64,000 bases of DNA from Myxococcales bacterium. Its GTDB lineage: Bacteria; Myxococcota; Polyangia; Nannocystales; Nannocystaceae. Each line of letters begins with the position of its first letter. Positions within the stretch are counted from its first letter, which is position 1. The notes under the pieces are model-generated. The model was not told where the DNA came from. It worked only from the letters and a program-made list of their open reading frames with translations, and made no database searches. This document shows positions 1-12,251 of this stretch, piece after piece. A program made the translations under genes and the position numbers. The DNA lies in assembly GCA_016793465.1 (NCBI GenBank), contig JAEUJW010000090.1, forward strand, positions 1-64,000. The letters are read 5' to 3'.

Positions 1-106
1 GCCTATACCACAGCGACCCTTGCGGCCGGTAATGATTGCCGCCGCGCAGGATCACGGTGTGGGCATCGGCGAATTCGCCGGTTTGTTGCCAGTCATTCCC
101 CTTGGG
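1..106 (-). pseudogene. Fragment resembling a formylglycine-generating (SUMF1-like) domain, 5' end missing
   Basis: On the minus strand an open frame runs from 106 off the left edge and reads PKGNDWQQTGEFADAH followed by VILRGGNHYRPQGS. The RGG..Y.PQGS..W pattern resembles the C-terminal core of the FGE-sulfatase/SUMF1 family. An in-frame TAA lies immediately upstream (109-107) and the pmtA-like gene ends only about 20 bases further up, so there is no room for the roughly 200 or more N-terminal residues the family needs. The piece is therefore a 5'-truncated remnant or lies beside a sequence junction. Codon use (CAA, GAA, AAT, CAT) differs from the myxobacterial part of the window. The family call rests on about 35 residues. 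Confidence 0.35.
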
Positions 107-128
107 TTACATGCTTAAGGTGCGCGGG

Positions 129-698
129 TCAGGCCTTGCGATACACCCACACCCGCGCGGGCGGCACATTGCGCACCACCAGCGCGGCGCGCACCACCGA
201 ATGACCGGCGGGCGGCGCGATGGGCGCATGCAGGCCATAGGAGAACTGGATGAAGGGCGCGCCCGGCGCGACCCGCGCCAGCGCGCCTTCGATCAGCTTG
301 CGCCCGGCGGCATGGGGGAAGTTCAGCAGCGGCAGGCCCGACACCACGGCGGCGAAAGGCGGCAGGTCGCGCGTGCCCAGGGTGTGGGTCAGGTCGAACG
401 CATCGCCCTGGATCACCCGCACCGCCGGGAAGCGCTGTTTCAGCGCGCCCGCCAGGCCTTCGTCATATTCCACCGCGATCAGCCGCGACGGCTCCACGCC
501 ATGCGCCAGGATGGCGGCGGTAATGGCGCCGGTGCCTGGCCCCAGCTCCAGCACGGGGCCGGGCTGGCTGAGGTCGATCTGGCGGGCCATGGTGGCGGCC
601 AGCACCGGACCCGATGGCAGCACCGCGCCCACATTGCGGGGGCGCGCGATCAGGGCGCGCAGAAAACGCAGATTGTCGGCAAAGCCTGTGGCGGACAT
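129..698 (-). CDS. pmtA: SAM-dependent methyltransferase, PmtA-like (phospholipid N-methyltransferase)
   Basis: This 189-residue protein has a clear class I SAM-binding motif I (VLELGPGTGAIT, near residue 50) and the motif IV-like FAAVVSGLPLLNF. The NFP and FIQFSYG segments suit the rRNA-dimethylase-like branch that includes Rhodobacter-type PmtA, which methylates phosphatidylethanolamine towards phosphatidylcholine at the cytoplasmic membrane face. The length matches that family. The start at 698 has an AGGG-type ribosome site about 6 bases upstream. From memory, pmtA-like genes lie near dnaJ in several alphaproteobacteria, and this gene shares the alphaproteobacterial codon style of dnaJ and patatin. 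The substrate is not proven; a generic small methyltransferase remains possible. Confidence 0.7.
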   Translation of the reverse strand: MSATGFADNLRFLRALIARPRNVGAVLPSGPVLAATMARQIDLSQPGPVLELGPGTGAITAAILAHGVEPSRLIAVEYDEGLAGALKQRFPAVRVIQGDAFDLTHTLGTRDLPPFAAVVSGLPLLNFPHAAGRKLIEGALARVAPGAPFIQFSYGLHAPIAPPAGHSVVRAALVVRNVPPARVWVYRKA

Positions 699-793
699 GT
701 GTTTCCCTGATAGATAGTAAGGATGCCATTACCCTTTTGGCCGCGCCCAGGACCAAGACCCTGGTCCACCCCTGCGGCGGAAGGAAGGCAAGC

Positions 794-905
794 ATGGCTG
801 CCCAATCCGATCAACTGGCCCGGTTCCGGGCCTTGCACGGAGCGGGAAATATGCTGGTGCCGCCCGCGCCCGGATGGCAGCCGGGAGCCCGGGGGGCGAT
901 TGCCC
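794..905 (+). pseudogene. Possible remnant of an isocitrate lyase/PEP mutase family gene start
   Basis: After a strong GGAAGGAAGG ribosome site an ATG opens MAAQSDQLARFRALHGAG, then MLVPPAPGW and ARGAIA. This resembles the N-terminus of ICL/PEP-mutase-like proteins (RFRALH...LVLPNAWDAGSAR.IA) but with replaced and extra residues, and the similarity stops after about 35 codons. It sits between the convergent ends of the minus-strand neighbours with no room for the ~250 residues expected. I read it as a decayed 5' fragment; chance similarity cannot be excluded. Confidence 0.25.
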
Positions 906-932
906 GATTCTCATCGCCTTCCCCGCCGCCGA

Positions 933-1856
933 TCAGAGGTAACGGCGCAGATAGGGCATGGCCTGTTCGACGCTGGCCCGCCCTTCGGCAATCGCTTCCT
1001 CCGCGCGATGGAATTCGAACGGGCCGATATGGCCCAGGCGCGGCGCAAGCAGGACATGGGGCGGCTCGCCCGCCAGCCGGGTGCGGGTGATCTGGTCTTC
1101 CATGATGTTGAGCGCATTGGCCAGCACATCGAAATAGGCGGGCACCACGCTTTGCGCGGGCAGCAGGCGGGGGGCGATCTGCGCGGCCTGATCGCGCCAG
1201 GCCTTGGGCACCTGTTCCAGCAGCCGCCCCACAAGCTCCGGCGACATGAGGCCGCCGGCGCCGTCCTGCCGCGGCATGTTGGTGATCTCGAAGCGGCGTC
1301 CGACCAGGTCGCTGTTCAAATTGACGGCGATGATGATCTCGGCACCCAGCGCGCGGCAGAGCGAGACCGGAACCGGATTGACCAGGCCGCCATCGATCAG
1401 CCAGTCATCGCCATCCTTCACCGGCTTGAAGATGCCGGGAATGCCGATGGAGGCGCGCACCGCGCCGGACAGGCTGCCGCTTCTCAGCCATATCTCGCGG
1501 CCGGTGACCAGGCTTGTCGCCACCGCCGCGAAGGGCTTGTTCGTCTGCTCCATGTCGCATGTGATGCCCAGCTTCTCCAGCAGGGTGACGATCTCGCCGC
1601 CATCGATCAGTCCGCCGCCCGACAGGCGTACATCCAGCAGCCTGACCGCGATCCGCCATGTGAGCGCCCTGGCCCAGTCCTGCAGCGCAGGGAAGCAGCC
1701 GGCGGCATAAGCGCCGCCCACCAGCGCGCCCATCGAAGTGCCGCACACGATGTCGGGTTCGAGCCCCACGGCCTTCAGGCCTTCCAGAACCCCGATATGC
1801 GCCCAGCCGCGCGCCGCGCCGCTGCCCAGGGCCAGACCGATCCGCGCGCGCGTCAT
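933..1856 (-). CDS. Patatin-like phospholipase (RssA/NTE family)
   Basis: This 307-residue protein starts with the oxyanion-loop motif GLALGSGAARGWAHIGVLEGL. It carries the nucleophile elbow GTSMG (Ser41) and the catalytic Asp in DWLIDGGLVNPVPV (Asp155), so the Ser-Asp dyad of bacterial patatins is intact. There is no signal peptide, which suggests a cytosolic lipid acyl hydrolase. The length matches RssA-type proteins. It lies between dnaJ and pmtA on the same strand with alphaproteobacterial codon style, a block that may link membrane lipid turnover to the chaperone locus (inference). The ATG at 1856 directly precedes the conserved motif. Confidence 0.85.
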   Translation of the reverse strand: MTRARIGLALGSGAARGWAHIGVLEGLKAVGLEPDIVCGTSMGALVGGAYAAGCFPALQDWARALTWRIAVRLLDVRLSGGGLIDGGEIVTLLEKLGITCDMEQTNKPFAAVATSLVTGREIWLRSGSLSGAVRASIGIPGIFKPVKDGDDWLIDGGLVNPVPVSLCRALGAEIIIAVNLNSDLVGRRFEITNMPRQDGAGGLMSPELVGRLLEQVPKAWRDQAAQIAPRLLPAQSVVPAYFDVLANALNIMEDQITRTRLAGEPPHVLLAPRLGHIGPFEFHRAEEAIAEGRASVEQAMPYLRRYL

Positions 1857-1927
1857 GCGTTCCCGTCCTCCAGCGCCGGTTGCCGGCCGCTATCAGTGCA
1901 GGCGGCGTTATCGCAAGGCGGCGGGGT

Positions 1928-3067
1928 TCAGGCCGCCCCGCTCCAGAATTCCTTCAGCCGCGACAGGAAGCTTTCCGATTCCGGCTGGCTGCCCTCGTCC
2001 GACAGCTTCTCGAATTCGCGCAGCAAGTCCTTCTGCTTCTTGTTCAGCTTGACCGGCGTCTCGACCGCCAGTTCGACATAAAGGTCGCCCACCTGGCTGG
2101 AGCGCAGCACCGGCATGCCCTTGCCGCGCAGGCGGAACTGCTTGCCCGGCTGGGTGCCTTCGGGGATCGTCACCTTCACCCGTCCGCCATCCAGGGTCGG
2201 CACTTCGATGGCGCCGCCCAGCGCGGCCGCGACAAAGCTGACCGGGGCGCGGCAATGCAGATCGCTGCCGTCGCGCTGGAACAGGGGATGCTCGGCCAGC
2301 GACACGAAAATATAGAGGTCGCCCGCGGGACCGCCATTCAGGCCCGCCGCGCCTTCGCCCGACAGGCGGATGCGGGTGCCTTCCTCGACACCGGCCGGCA
2401 CATCGACCGAAAGGCTGCGTTCCTTCTGCGTCAGCCCGGCGCCTTTGCAGGCCTTGCAGGGATGGCGCACGATCTTGCCGCTGCCCCGGCAGGAGGCGCA
2501 GGTACGCTCGATGGTGAAGAAGCCCTGGGATGCGCGCACCTTGCCATGGCCCGCACAGGTGGAACAGGTTTCCGGCGCATGGCCCGGCTCCGCGCCGCTG
2601 CCGCTGCACGTATCGCAGGCGACGGCGGTGGGCACCTTGATCTTGGCGGCCTTGCCCTTGAAGGCTTCCTCAAGGGTGATTTCCAGATTGTAGCGCAAAT
2701 CCTGGCCGCGATTCTGGCGGCGTCCGCCGCCACCACGGCGGCCGCCCATCATCTCGCCGAAGAAATCCTCGAACACATCGCTGAAGGATCCGGCGAAATC
2801 GCCGAAGGGATGGCCGCCCGCGCGCGCCCCGCCCATGCCGTTCTCGAAGGCGGCATGGCCGAAGCGGTCATAGGCGGCGCGCTTCTGATCGTCCTTCAGG
2901 ACGTCATAGGCTTCGTTGATTTCCTTGAATTTGATTTCGGCGCTGTGGTCGCCCGGATTCTTGTCCGGATGCCATTTCATCGCCAGCTTGCGATAGGCGG
3001 ATTTGAGAACCTCGACGCTAGCGCCCCGCTCGCACTCCAGGGTTTCGTAATAGCACCGTTTGCTCAT
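1928..3067 (-). CDS. dnaJ: Chaperone protein DnaJ
   Basis: This is full-length DnaJ (379 aa), the co-chaperone that stimulates DnaK ATPase and delivers unfolded clients. The J domain has His-Pro-Asp at 33-35. A Gly/Phe-rich linker follows, then four zinc-finger repeats ([32 protein letters not shown]), then the C-terminal substrate domains. The start [11 protein letters not shown] differs from the common MSKRDYYEVLG; I recall this variant from some alphaproteobacteria, which fits the codon style. It follows dnaK on the same strand after 73 bases that include a GC-rich hairpin. Confidence 0.97.
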   Translation of the reverse strand: MSKRCYYETLECERGASVEVLKSAYRKLAMKWHPDKNPGDHSAEIKFKEINEAYDVLKDDQKRAAYDRFGHAAFENGMGGARAGGHPFGDFAGSFSDVFEDFFGEMMGGRRGGGGRRQNRGQDLRYNLEITLEEAFKGKAAKIKVPTAVACDTCSGSGAEPGHAPETCSTCAGHGKVRASQGFFTIERTCASCRGSGKIVRHPCKACKGAGLTQKERSLSVDVPAGVEEGTRIRLSGEGAAGLNGGPAGDLYIFVSLAEHPLFQRDGSDLHCRAPVSFVAAALGGAIEVPTLDGGRVKVTIPEGTQPGKQFRLRGKGMPVLRSSQVGDLYVELAVETPVKLNKKQKDLLREFEKLSDEGSQPESESFLSRLKEFWSGAA

Positions 3068-3105
3068 CGCCCCGAACTCTCAAACCACCCCGGTGAAAAC
3101 AATGA

Positions 3106-3129
3106 CCCCGCACGGTTTCCCGCGCGGGG
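3106..3129 (-). terminator. GC-rich hairpin between dnaK and dnaJ
   Basis: A CCCCGC/GCGGGG stem with a 12-base loop sits between the dnaK stop and dnaJ start. No U-run follows on the minus strand, so it may act as a partial attenuator or mRNA-processing hairpin that lowers dnaJ relative to dnaK rather than as a full terminator. Confidence 0.4.
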
Positions 3130-3140
3130 CCGGTACTCAT

Positions 3141-5066
<1,926 letters not shown>

Positions 5067-5096
5067 GGTTCGTGTTGCCTTTCAGGTTCGGGCGAG

Positions 5097-5124
5097 AAGG
5101 TAATGCTCGAGTTTTGGCTGTCAA
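5097..5124 (-). promoter_or_regulatory. dnaK promoter, same type as the lon promoter
   Basis: On the minus strand TTGACA (5124-5119), a 16-base spacer beginning GCC, then TACCTT (5102-5097). It lies about 30 bases before the dnaK start. The lon promoter has the same TTGACAGCC...TTACnTT layout, which suggests a shared heat-shock-type sigma factor (inference). Confidence 0.55.
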
Positions 5125-5218
5125 TCGGCCCGGTTCGGCGATTGGCGAGGTTTTTGCCGAGGACCCGGGGAACCGCCGAAGAAAACTCCGGGCGGGTCGC
5201 GGGTCCCCGGACGGGGTT

Positions 5219-7675
<2,457 letters not shown>

Positions 7676-7686
7676 AGGAGGCGGGA

Positions 7687-7714
7687 AACGTAACATCCAC
7701 CCCAGGGCTGTCAA
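7687..7714 (-). promoter_or_regulatory. lon promoter
   Basis: Minus-strand TTGACA (7714-7709), 16-base spacer beginning GCC, TACGTT (7692-7687). The predicted transcription start (~7680) leaves only ~5 bases before GTG 7675, so the lon mRNA would be nearly leaderless. Confidence 0.5.
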
Positions 7715-7875
7715 CCGCGCCAATTCGGGCCGCGACGGACAATTCAGGGCTCGGAGCGCGCGGACAATTCGCGGCGCGAAGGGCTGTTGAACGCGAGTCG
7801 ATGCGGCGGGCGTCGGGGCCTCGGGCTGTACATCCGGGCAGGCGCTCGGGCGTGCGAGGACCGCGGACAGGCGTG

Positions 7876-7881
7876 TAGACT
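7876..7881 (+). promoter_or_regulatory. -10 box (TAGACT) of the FHA-sigma54 activator gene
   Basis: TAGACT lies 10 bases before ATG 7892, in the short-leader arrangement seen at many genes here. No ribosome site is visible, which supports a very short leader. Confidence 0.4.
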
Positions 7882-7891
7882 CGCCGGTCTG

Positions 7892-9697
7892 ATGGCGGCG
7901 CTGATCCTGTGCGTGCAGGCGGGACCCGACAAGGGCCGCCAGATCCCGGTGGGAGACGCGCCGGTGTCGATCGGGCGCGGCACCGGCGAGGCGCTGCAGC
8001 TCACCGACGGGGCAGTGTCGCGCCATCACCTCGCGGTGCAGGCGGATCCCGCGGGCGTGAAGGTGGTCGAGGTCGCGGGCGTGAACCCGGTGTGGACGGT
8101 AGAGGCCGGGCAACGGGTGGCCGTCCGCGCGGGGCTGGTGCTGGGGGTCGGCGGGGCCCTGACGGTCGGGGCGACGACTCTGGTGGTGCGCGAGGCGGCC
8201 GAGCCCGCACCCCGTGCGCCGAACCGCGGGGTCGAGCTCGACGCGACGCGGGTGATCTCCGGGGCGCCCGAGGCGAGTCGACTGGCGGCCCTGGCGGCGC
8301 TCGGCGAGCGGCTGAGCCGCTGCGGCTCGCTGGCGGCGGTCCTGCGGGCGGCCACGGCCTGGGCGATCGACGCCCTGCCGGCGACCCGCAGCCTGCTGCT
8401 CAGCGCGGACGGCAGCGACATCCTCAGCGCGGCGAGTGCGGGTCCCCTGCCCGACCTGGCGCTGTCGTCGGCGCTGCTGGCCCGGGTGCTGCGCGAGCGC
8501 CGGGCGGTGCTGCTGCACGACGTGCTGGCCGAGCCGGACCTGGCCGACCGGCGATCGGTGCAGCTGCGCGGGATCACGGGGGCGATGGCGGCGCCGGCCG
8601 AGGGCTTCATCTTCTACGCGGAGTGGGGGCCGCGCGAGGCGGCGCGGGCCCACCACGACGACGAGGCGCTGCGCCTGCTGGTGTGCGCGGCCCAGCTGAT
8701 CGGGGCGATCGGCGACAACGCCCGCGAGCGCCAGCAGCTGTCGGCGGCGGTGCAGTCGCCGCGCACGGCGCTGCCGATGATCGGGCGCTCATCGGGCATG
8801 CAGCGGCTGCAGGTGTTCCTCGAGCGGGTCGCGGCGACCACGTCGACGGTGCTGCTGCTGGGGGAGAGCGGGACGGGCAAGGAGCTGGCGGCGGGCATGA
8901 TCCACGCGCTGTCGCCCCGGGCGGCCCGACCGTTCGTGGCGATCAACTGCGCGGCGATCGCGGAGGGGCTGCTCGAGAGCGAGTTGTTCGGCCACGAGAA
9001 GGGGGCGTTCACCGGCGCGGTGGCCCAGCACGACGGGGTGTTCGCGCGGGCGCACACGGGCACGCTGTTCATGGACGAGGTCGGCGAGCTCAGCCTGGCC
9101 GCGCAGGCGCGCATGCTGCGGGCGCTCGAGAACCGCACGCTGACCCGCGTGGGCGGCAGCAAGGAGCTGACGGTCGACGTGCGGCTGGTCGCCGCGACCC
9201 ACCGTGATCTGCGCCAGCGGGTGGCGGAGGGCAAGTTCCGCGAGGATCTGCTGTACCGGCTGAGCGTGCTGCAGACGCAGATCCCGCCGCTGCGCGAGCG
9301 CCGGGACGACGTGCCGCTGCTGTGCGCACACTTCCTGCGCAGCATCGGCGAGAGCCTGGGGCGGCGCGTGGAGCAGGTGTCGCCGCAGGCGGCCGAGGTG
9401 CTGGCGAGGTACCGCTGGCCGGGCAACGTCCGCGAGCTGCGCAACGTGATCGAGCGGGCGCTGGTGCTCGGCGACGGGCCGGTGCTCGAGGTCGACGACC
9501 TGCCGCCCGAGCTGCTGCACGCGGCGCCGCCGGTCGCGGCCGAGGCGGGGCCGGTGCGGCCGCTCGTCGAGCTCGAGCGCGAGGCGATCGCGGGGGCGCT
9601 GGCCGCCACCGGGGGCAACAAGGCGCGGGCGGCGGCGCTGCTGGGGATCGATCGGACCACGCTGTACCGCAAGCTGAAGGAGCACGCGCTCGGCTGA
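7892..9697 (+). CDS. FHA-domain sigma54-dependent transcriptional activator
   Basis: This 601-residue regulator has an N-terminal FHA domain ([13 protein letters not shown]...VSRHHLAV, residues ~15-90) that should read phosphothreonine from Ser/Thr kinases. A GAF-like middle region follows (about 125-290). The sigma54 AAA+ domain has Walker A GESGTGKE, the GAFTGA sigma54-contact loop and the RWPGNVREL arginine-finger region. A Fis-type helix-turn-helix ends the protein ([20 protein letters not shown]). This layout is typical of myxobacterial enhancer-binding proteins that replace the response-regulator receiver with FHA. It is divergent from lon. ATG 7892 is preferred over the upstream ATG because the FHA domain begins right after it and a -10 box sits just before it. 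Its targets are not evident. Confidence 0.92.
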   Translation: MAALILCVQAGPDKGRQIPVGDAPVSIGRGTGEALQLTDGAVSRHHLAVQADPAGVKVVEVAGVNPVWTVEAGQRVAVRAGLVLGVGGALTVGATTLVVREAAEPAPRAPNRGVELDATRVISGAPEASRLAALAALGERLSRCGSLAAVLRAATAWAIDALPATRSLLLSADGSDILSAASAGPLPDLALSSALLARVLRERRAVLLHDVLAEPDLADRRSVQLRGITGAMAAPAEGFIFYAEWGPREAARAHHDDEALRLLVCAAQLIGAIGDNARERQQLSAAVQSPRTALPMIGRSSGMQRLQVFLERVAATTSTVLLLGESGTGKELAAGMIHALSPRAARPFVAINCAAIAEGLLESELFGHEKGAFTGAVAQHDGVFARAHTGTLFMDEVGELSLAAQARMLRALENRTLTRVGGSKELTVDVRLVAATHRDLRQRVAEGKFREDLLYRLSVLQTQIPPLRERRDDVPLLCAHFLRSIGESLGRRVEQVSPQAAEVLARYRWPGNVRELRNVIERALVLGDGPVLEVDDLPPELLHAAPPVAAEAGPVRPLVELEREAIAGALAATGGNKARAAALLGIDRTTLYRKLKEHALG

Positions 9698-9772
9698 GGC
9701 GGCGCGAGGCGGGCGCACAAAAATTCGTCGCGGGTGCAACGATCGGCGGGCGGTTGCCGAACTCCCGGTACG

Positions 9773-11158
9773 ATGATCCGCACAGCCTCCACTCTCCTCT
9801 TCCTCCTGTCCGCCTGCACCGACTGGACGCCGCCGATGCGCGAGCTGTCGACCAGCGGCCCGGGCGGCATCCACCTCGCCGAGGCGACGAGCGCGGCCGA
9901 GACCGACTGGCAGCTGCCCGGGCGCGGGCCGCCGGCCGAGCCGATGCCGGCGACCTCGAGCTCGTCGGCGACGTCGGGGCCGCCGGGCACGGGTCCGGAG
10001 ACGGCGCCGGAGACGACGGCCGGGCCGGCGGGGCCGCGCGTGGACCTGGCGGCGCTGGTGATCGCCGAGGTGTTGCCGGATCCGGCCGGCAAGGACGGCG
10101 GGGCGGCGAGCCCGGAGTTCGTCGAGATCCTGCACGTCGGCGCGGACGAGACCAGCCTCGCGGGGCTCGAGATCGTGGCGCGGGCGTGGCCGGTGCTCGA
10201 CGCGGAGGAGCTCGGGATCGCCGGGCATACGCTGCTGCCGGGTCAGCGGCTGACGCTGCTGCGCTACGCGGCGGCGGCCGACGTCGGCCAGCCGCTGGTG
10301 GCGGACGCGGGCGGGCTGACGGTGGCGTTCGCCCACGGCGACGGGCTGCGCAACGCCGACGGCGGGGTGCTGCTGCGGGCCGACGGGCTGGTCGGAGATC
10401 TGGTGATCTTCGGGGCGGCGCAACCTGCCCCATGGGACAGCCAGGAGGCGTGGAGCGGGGCTCCGGCGGCGACGCCGGGCAGCGGAGCGGCGCTGTGCCG
10501 CCTCGCGGGCGACGACCACGACGCGGCCGGAGACTTCTATGTTTGTGCGCCGAGCCCGGGTGCGGCCGGAGACGAGGCGAACGGGACGACCGGCGGCGAG
10601 ACGACCGGGACCGGCGGTGACAGCGGGTCGAGCGAGACGACCGGGTCGCCGTCGCCGGCGGAGGTGGCGATCGTCGAGGTGCTCAGCAATCCGCCGGGGC
10701 CCGGGAGCACCGAGAAGGCGGCGGAGTTCGTCGAGGTCGTCAACCTCGGGCCGGGGTCGGTGGATCTCGCGGGCTGGACCATCGCGGACGCGCTGGCCGA
10801 GGACGCCGACGGCGTCGATCCGCTGCTGCACCTCGCGGGCGACGGCGGGTGCGCGCCGGCCACGTGCCTGGCGGCGGGCGAGCGGGCCGTGATCGTCGGC
10901 GGGGCCTACAGCGGACCGGCGAGCCCGGGGCTGATGCTCGTCACCGATGACACGACGCTGGCGAACGCGGGGCTGGCGGTGCACGAGCCGGTGGTGCTGC
11001 GCGACGCGGACGGGGTGGTCCGCTCGACCTACCGGGCCTGGCCGGACGCTCTGGCGGCCCCGGATCCGGCGCTCACCGAGCAGGCTCTGGTCCGCGATCC
11101 GGCGGCGCCGGACGTGCCCGAGTCGTGGTCGTTCGCGCCGCCGACGCCGGGAGAGTGA
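9773..11158 (+). CDS. Lipoprotein with two lamin-tail (LTD) domains
   Basis: This 461-residue protein has a short signal peptide ending LLSAC (lipobox Cys15), so it should be anchored in a membrane facing the periplasm or surface. A Ser/Thr/Pro/Gly linker follows. Two repeats of the lamin-tail type come next: VIAEVLPDPAGKDGG...PEFVEILHVG and VAIVEVLSNPPGPG...AEFVEVVNLG with DLAGWTIAD. A second TTG-rich linker separates them. LTD domains in secreted bacterial proteins are presumed binding or structural modules; the ligand is unknown. A TACGAT string overlaps the ATG, so a later start is possible, but only this start gives a lipoprotein signal. Confidence 0.75.
   Translation: MIRTASTLLFLLSACTDWTPPMRELSTSGPGGIHLAEATSAAETDWQLPGRGPPAEPMPATSSSSATSGPPGTGPETAPETTAGPAGPRVDLAALVIAEVLPDPAGKDGGAASPEFVEILHVGADETSLAGLEIVARAWPVLDAEELGIAGHTLLPGQRLTLLRYAAAADVGQPLVADAGGLTVAFAHGDGLRNADGGVLLRADGLVGDLVIFGAAQPAPWDSQEAWSGAPAATPGSGAALCRLAGDDHDAAGDFYVCAPSPGAAGDEANGTTGGETTGTGGDSGSSETTGSPSPAEVAIVEVLSNPPGPGSTEKAAEFVEVVNLGPGSVDLAGWTIADALAEDADGVDPLLHLAGDGGCAPATCLAAGERAVIVGGAYSGPASPGLMLVTDDTTLANAGLAVHEPVVLRDADGVVRSTYRAWPDALAAPDPALTEQALVRDPAAPDVPESWSFAPPTPGE
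10423..10440. repeat. Dispersed palindrome copy within the LTD lipoprotein
   Basis: ACCTGCCCCATGGGACAG matches the ACCTGNCCC...GGGNCAGGT palindrome that forms the array at 36868-37196. Here it is translated as part of the lipoprotein. Confidence 0.35.
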
Positions 11159-11176
11159 CCCGCGCAATTACCGCGA

Positions 11177-11344
11177 TCAGTCCTCGTAGCGGCGGCGGCC
11201 GCGGCGCGGGGGGCGGTGGAAGTTGTCGCGGACCTCGACCTCGCGGATCAGCTCGATCTCCTCTTTCCCAAGATCATCGAGGTCTTGCAGGGCTTCCCTC
11301 TTGAACTCCTCGAAGCTGGCGAACTCGTTCCTGAAGTAGCTCAT
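11177..11344 (-). CDS. Small charged protein, divergent from parAB
   Basis: A 55-codon minus-strand gene reads MSYFRNEFASFEEFKREAL and continues with an acidic helical stretch (DLDDLGKEEIELIREVEV) and a basic tail (RPPRRGRRRYED). The third-position pattern is like coding sequence and the opening MSYFRN(E/D)F.SFEEFKRE resembles small conserved proteins I associate with myxobacteria, but I cannot name a family. It runs divergently from parA, sharing a ~115-base AT-richer control region. Function unknown; it could be a small adaptor or DNA/RNA-binding protein. Confidence 0.6.
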   Translation of the reverse strand: MSYFRNEFASFEEFKREALQDLDDLGKEEIELIREVEVRDNFHRPPRRGRRRYED

Positions 11345-11459
11345 CGTGTGACTACGTAATCGATGATCTTACATGTAGGCAAGAAAACCACTTGACCTAC
11401 ACACCCCGCGGAGACCCGGGAACGAGCGGGTCGGCCCGGTGGATGGTAAGGAGTCGCCC
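11345..11459. promoter_or_regulatory. Divergent control region of the small protein gene and parAB
   Basis: This region is clearly richer in A/T than its surroundings. It contains the palindrome TACATGTA (near 11371-11378) and an inverted pair GTAGG...CCTAC (about 11376-11401). The parA ribosome site AAGGAG is at 11448-11453. I cannot assign -35/-10 boxes with confidence; the palindromes are candidate operator sites. Confidence 0.35.
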
Positions 11460-12251
11460 GTGTCGAAGGCGCCGAAAATTGTGGCGGTCAGCAACCAGAA
11501 GGGGGGCGAGGGCAAGACCACGACGGCGGTCAACCTCGCGGCGAGTCTGGCGGTCGCGGAGCACAAGGTGCTGCTGGTCGACCTCGACCCGCAGGGCAAC
11601 GCGTCGTCGGCGGTCGGGTACCCGCGCGGCCAGGTGGCGCGGGGCACCTACGACCTGCTGCTCGGGGAGGCGCGGCTGCACGAGGTCGTGCAGCCGTGCG
11701 AGCTGCCGACCCTGCAGGTGGTGCCGGCCACCGAGGACCTCGCGGGCGCGGAGATCGAGCTCGTCAGCGTGATGGGCCGCGAGTCGGTGCTGCAGCGGGC
11801 CTTCAAGAAGGCGCCGGAGCAGCCGTGGGAGTACGTCATCCTCGACTGCCCGCCGTCGCTGGGGCTGCTGACGCTCAACGCGCTGGTGGCCGCCGACTCG
11901 GTGCTGATCCCGATGCAGGCCAAGTACTTCTCGCTCGAGGGGCTGGGCGCGCTGACCGGGACGATCGCCATGGTCCGCGACTCGCTCAACCCGCGGCTGA
12001 CGGTCGAGGGCATCGTGTTCTGCATGCTCGACCGGCGCACCAATTTGGCGCAGCAGGTCATCGCCGAGGTCAAGGCGCACTTCTCCGACTATCTGTTCGA
12101 GACGACCATCCCGCCGAACGTGCGGCTCAGCGAGAGCCCGAGCCACGGCAAGCCGGTGCTCCTCTACGACGTCGAGTCGAAGGGGGCCAAGGCGTACCTC
12201 GAGCTGGCGCAGGAGCTCATCGCGCGCGCCGAGACCAGGAGTCACGCGTGA
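11460..12251 (+). CDS. parA: Chromosome-partitioning ATPase ParA
   Basis: ParA/Soj-family ATPase (263 aa) that binds nucleoid DNA as an ATP dimer and is released by ParB, moving the origin region. The Walker A region is NQKGGEGKTTT (residues 12-22), Walker A' is LLVDLDPQGNASS and Walker B is YVILDCPPSLGLLTLNAL. The usual deviant Walker motif is KGGVGKTT; here the Val position is Glu17, an unusual exchange next to the signature lysines, both of which remain. GTG 11460 is chosen over GTG 11439 because AAGGAG lies 6 bases before it. It overlaps parB by 4 bases (GTGA), so the pair is translationally coupled. Confidence 0.93.
   Translation: MSKAPKIVAVSNQKGGEGKTTTAVNLAASLAVAEHKVLLVDLDPQGNASSAVGYPRGQVARGTYDLLLGEARLHEVVQPCELPTLQVVPATEDLAGAEIELVSVMGRESVLQRAFKKAPEQPWEYVILDCPPSLGLLTLNALVAADSVLIPMQAKYFSLEGLGALTGTIAMVRDSLNPRLTVEGIVFCMLDRRTNLAQQVIAEVKAHFSDYLFETTIPPNVRLSESPSHGKPVLLYDVESKGAKAYLELAQELIARAETRSHA

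Noticed and set aside
1928..3067. DnaJ start [11 protein letters not shown] as a novel J-domain variant.
   Set aside because: I recall similar starts in alphaproteobacterial DnaJ; the HPD motif is intact, so it supports ancestry rather than novelty.
7694..7696. ATG 7696 as the lon start.
   Set aside because: It overlaps the likely -10 box of the lon promoter; kept only as an alternative.
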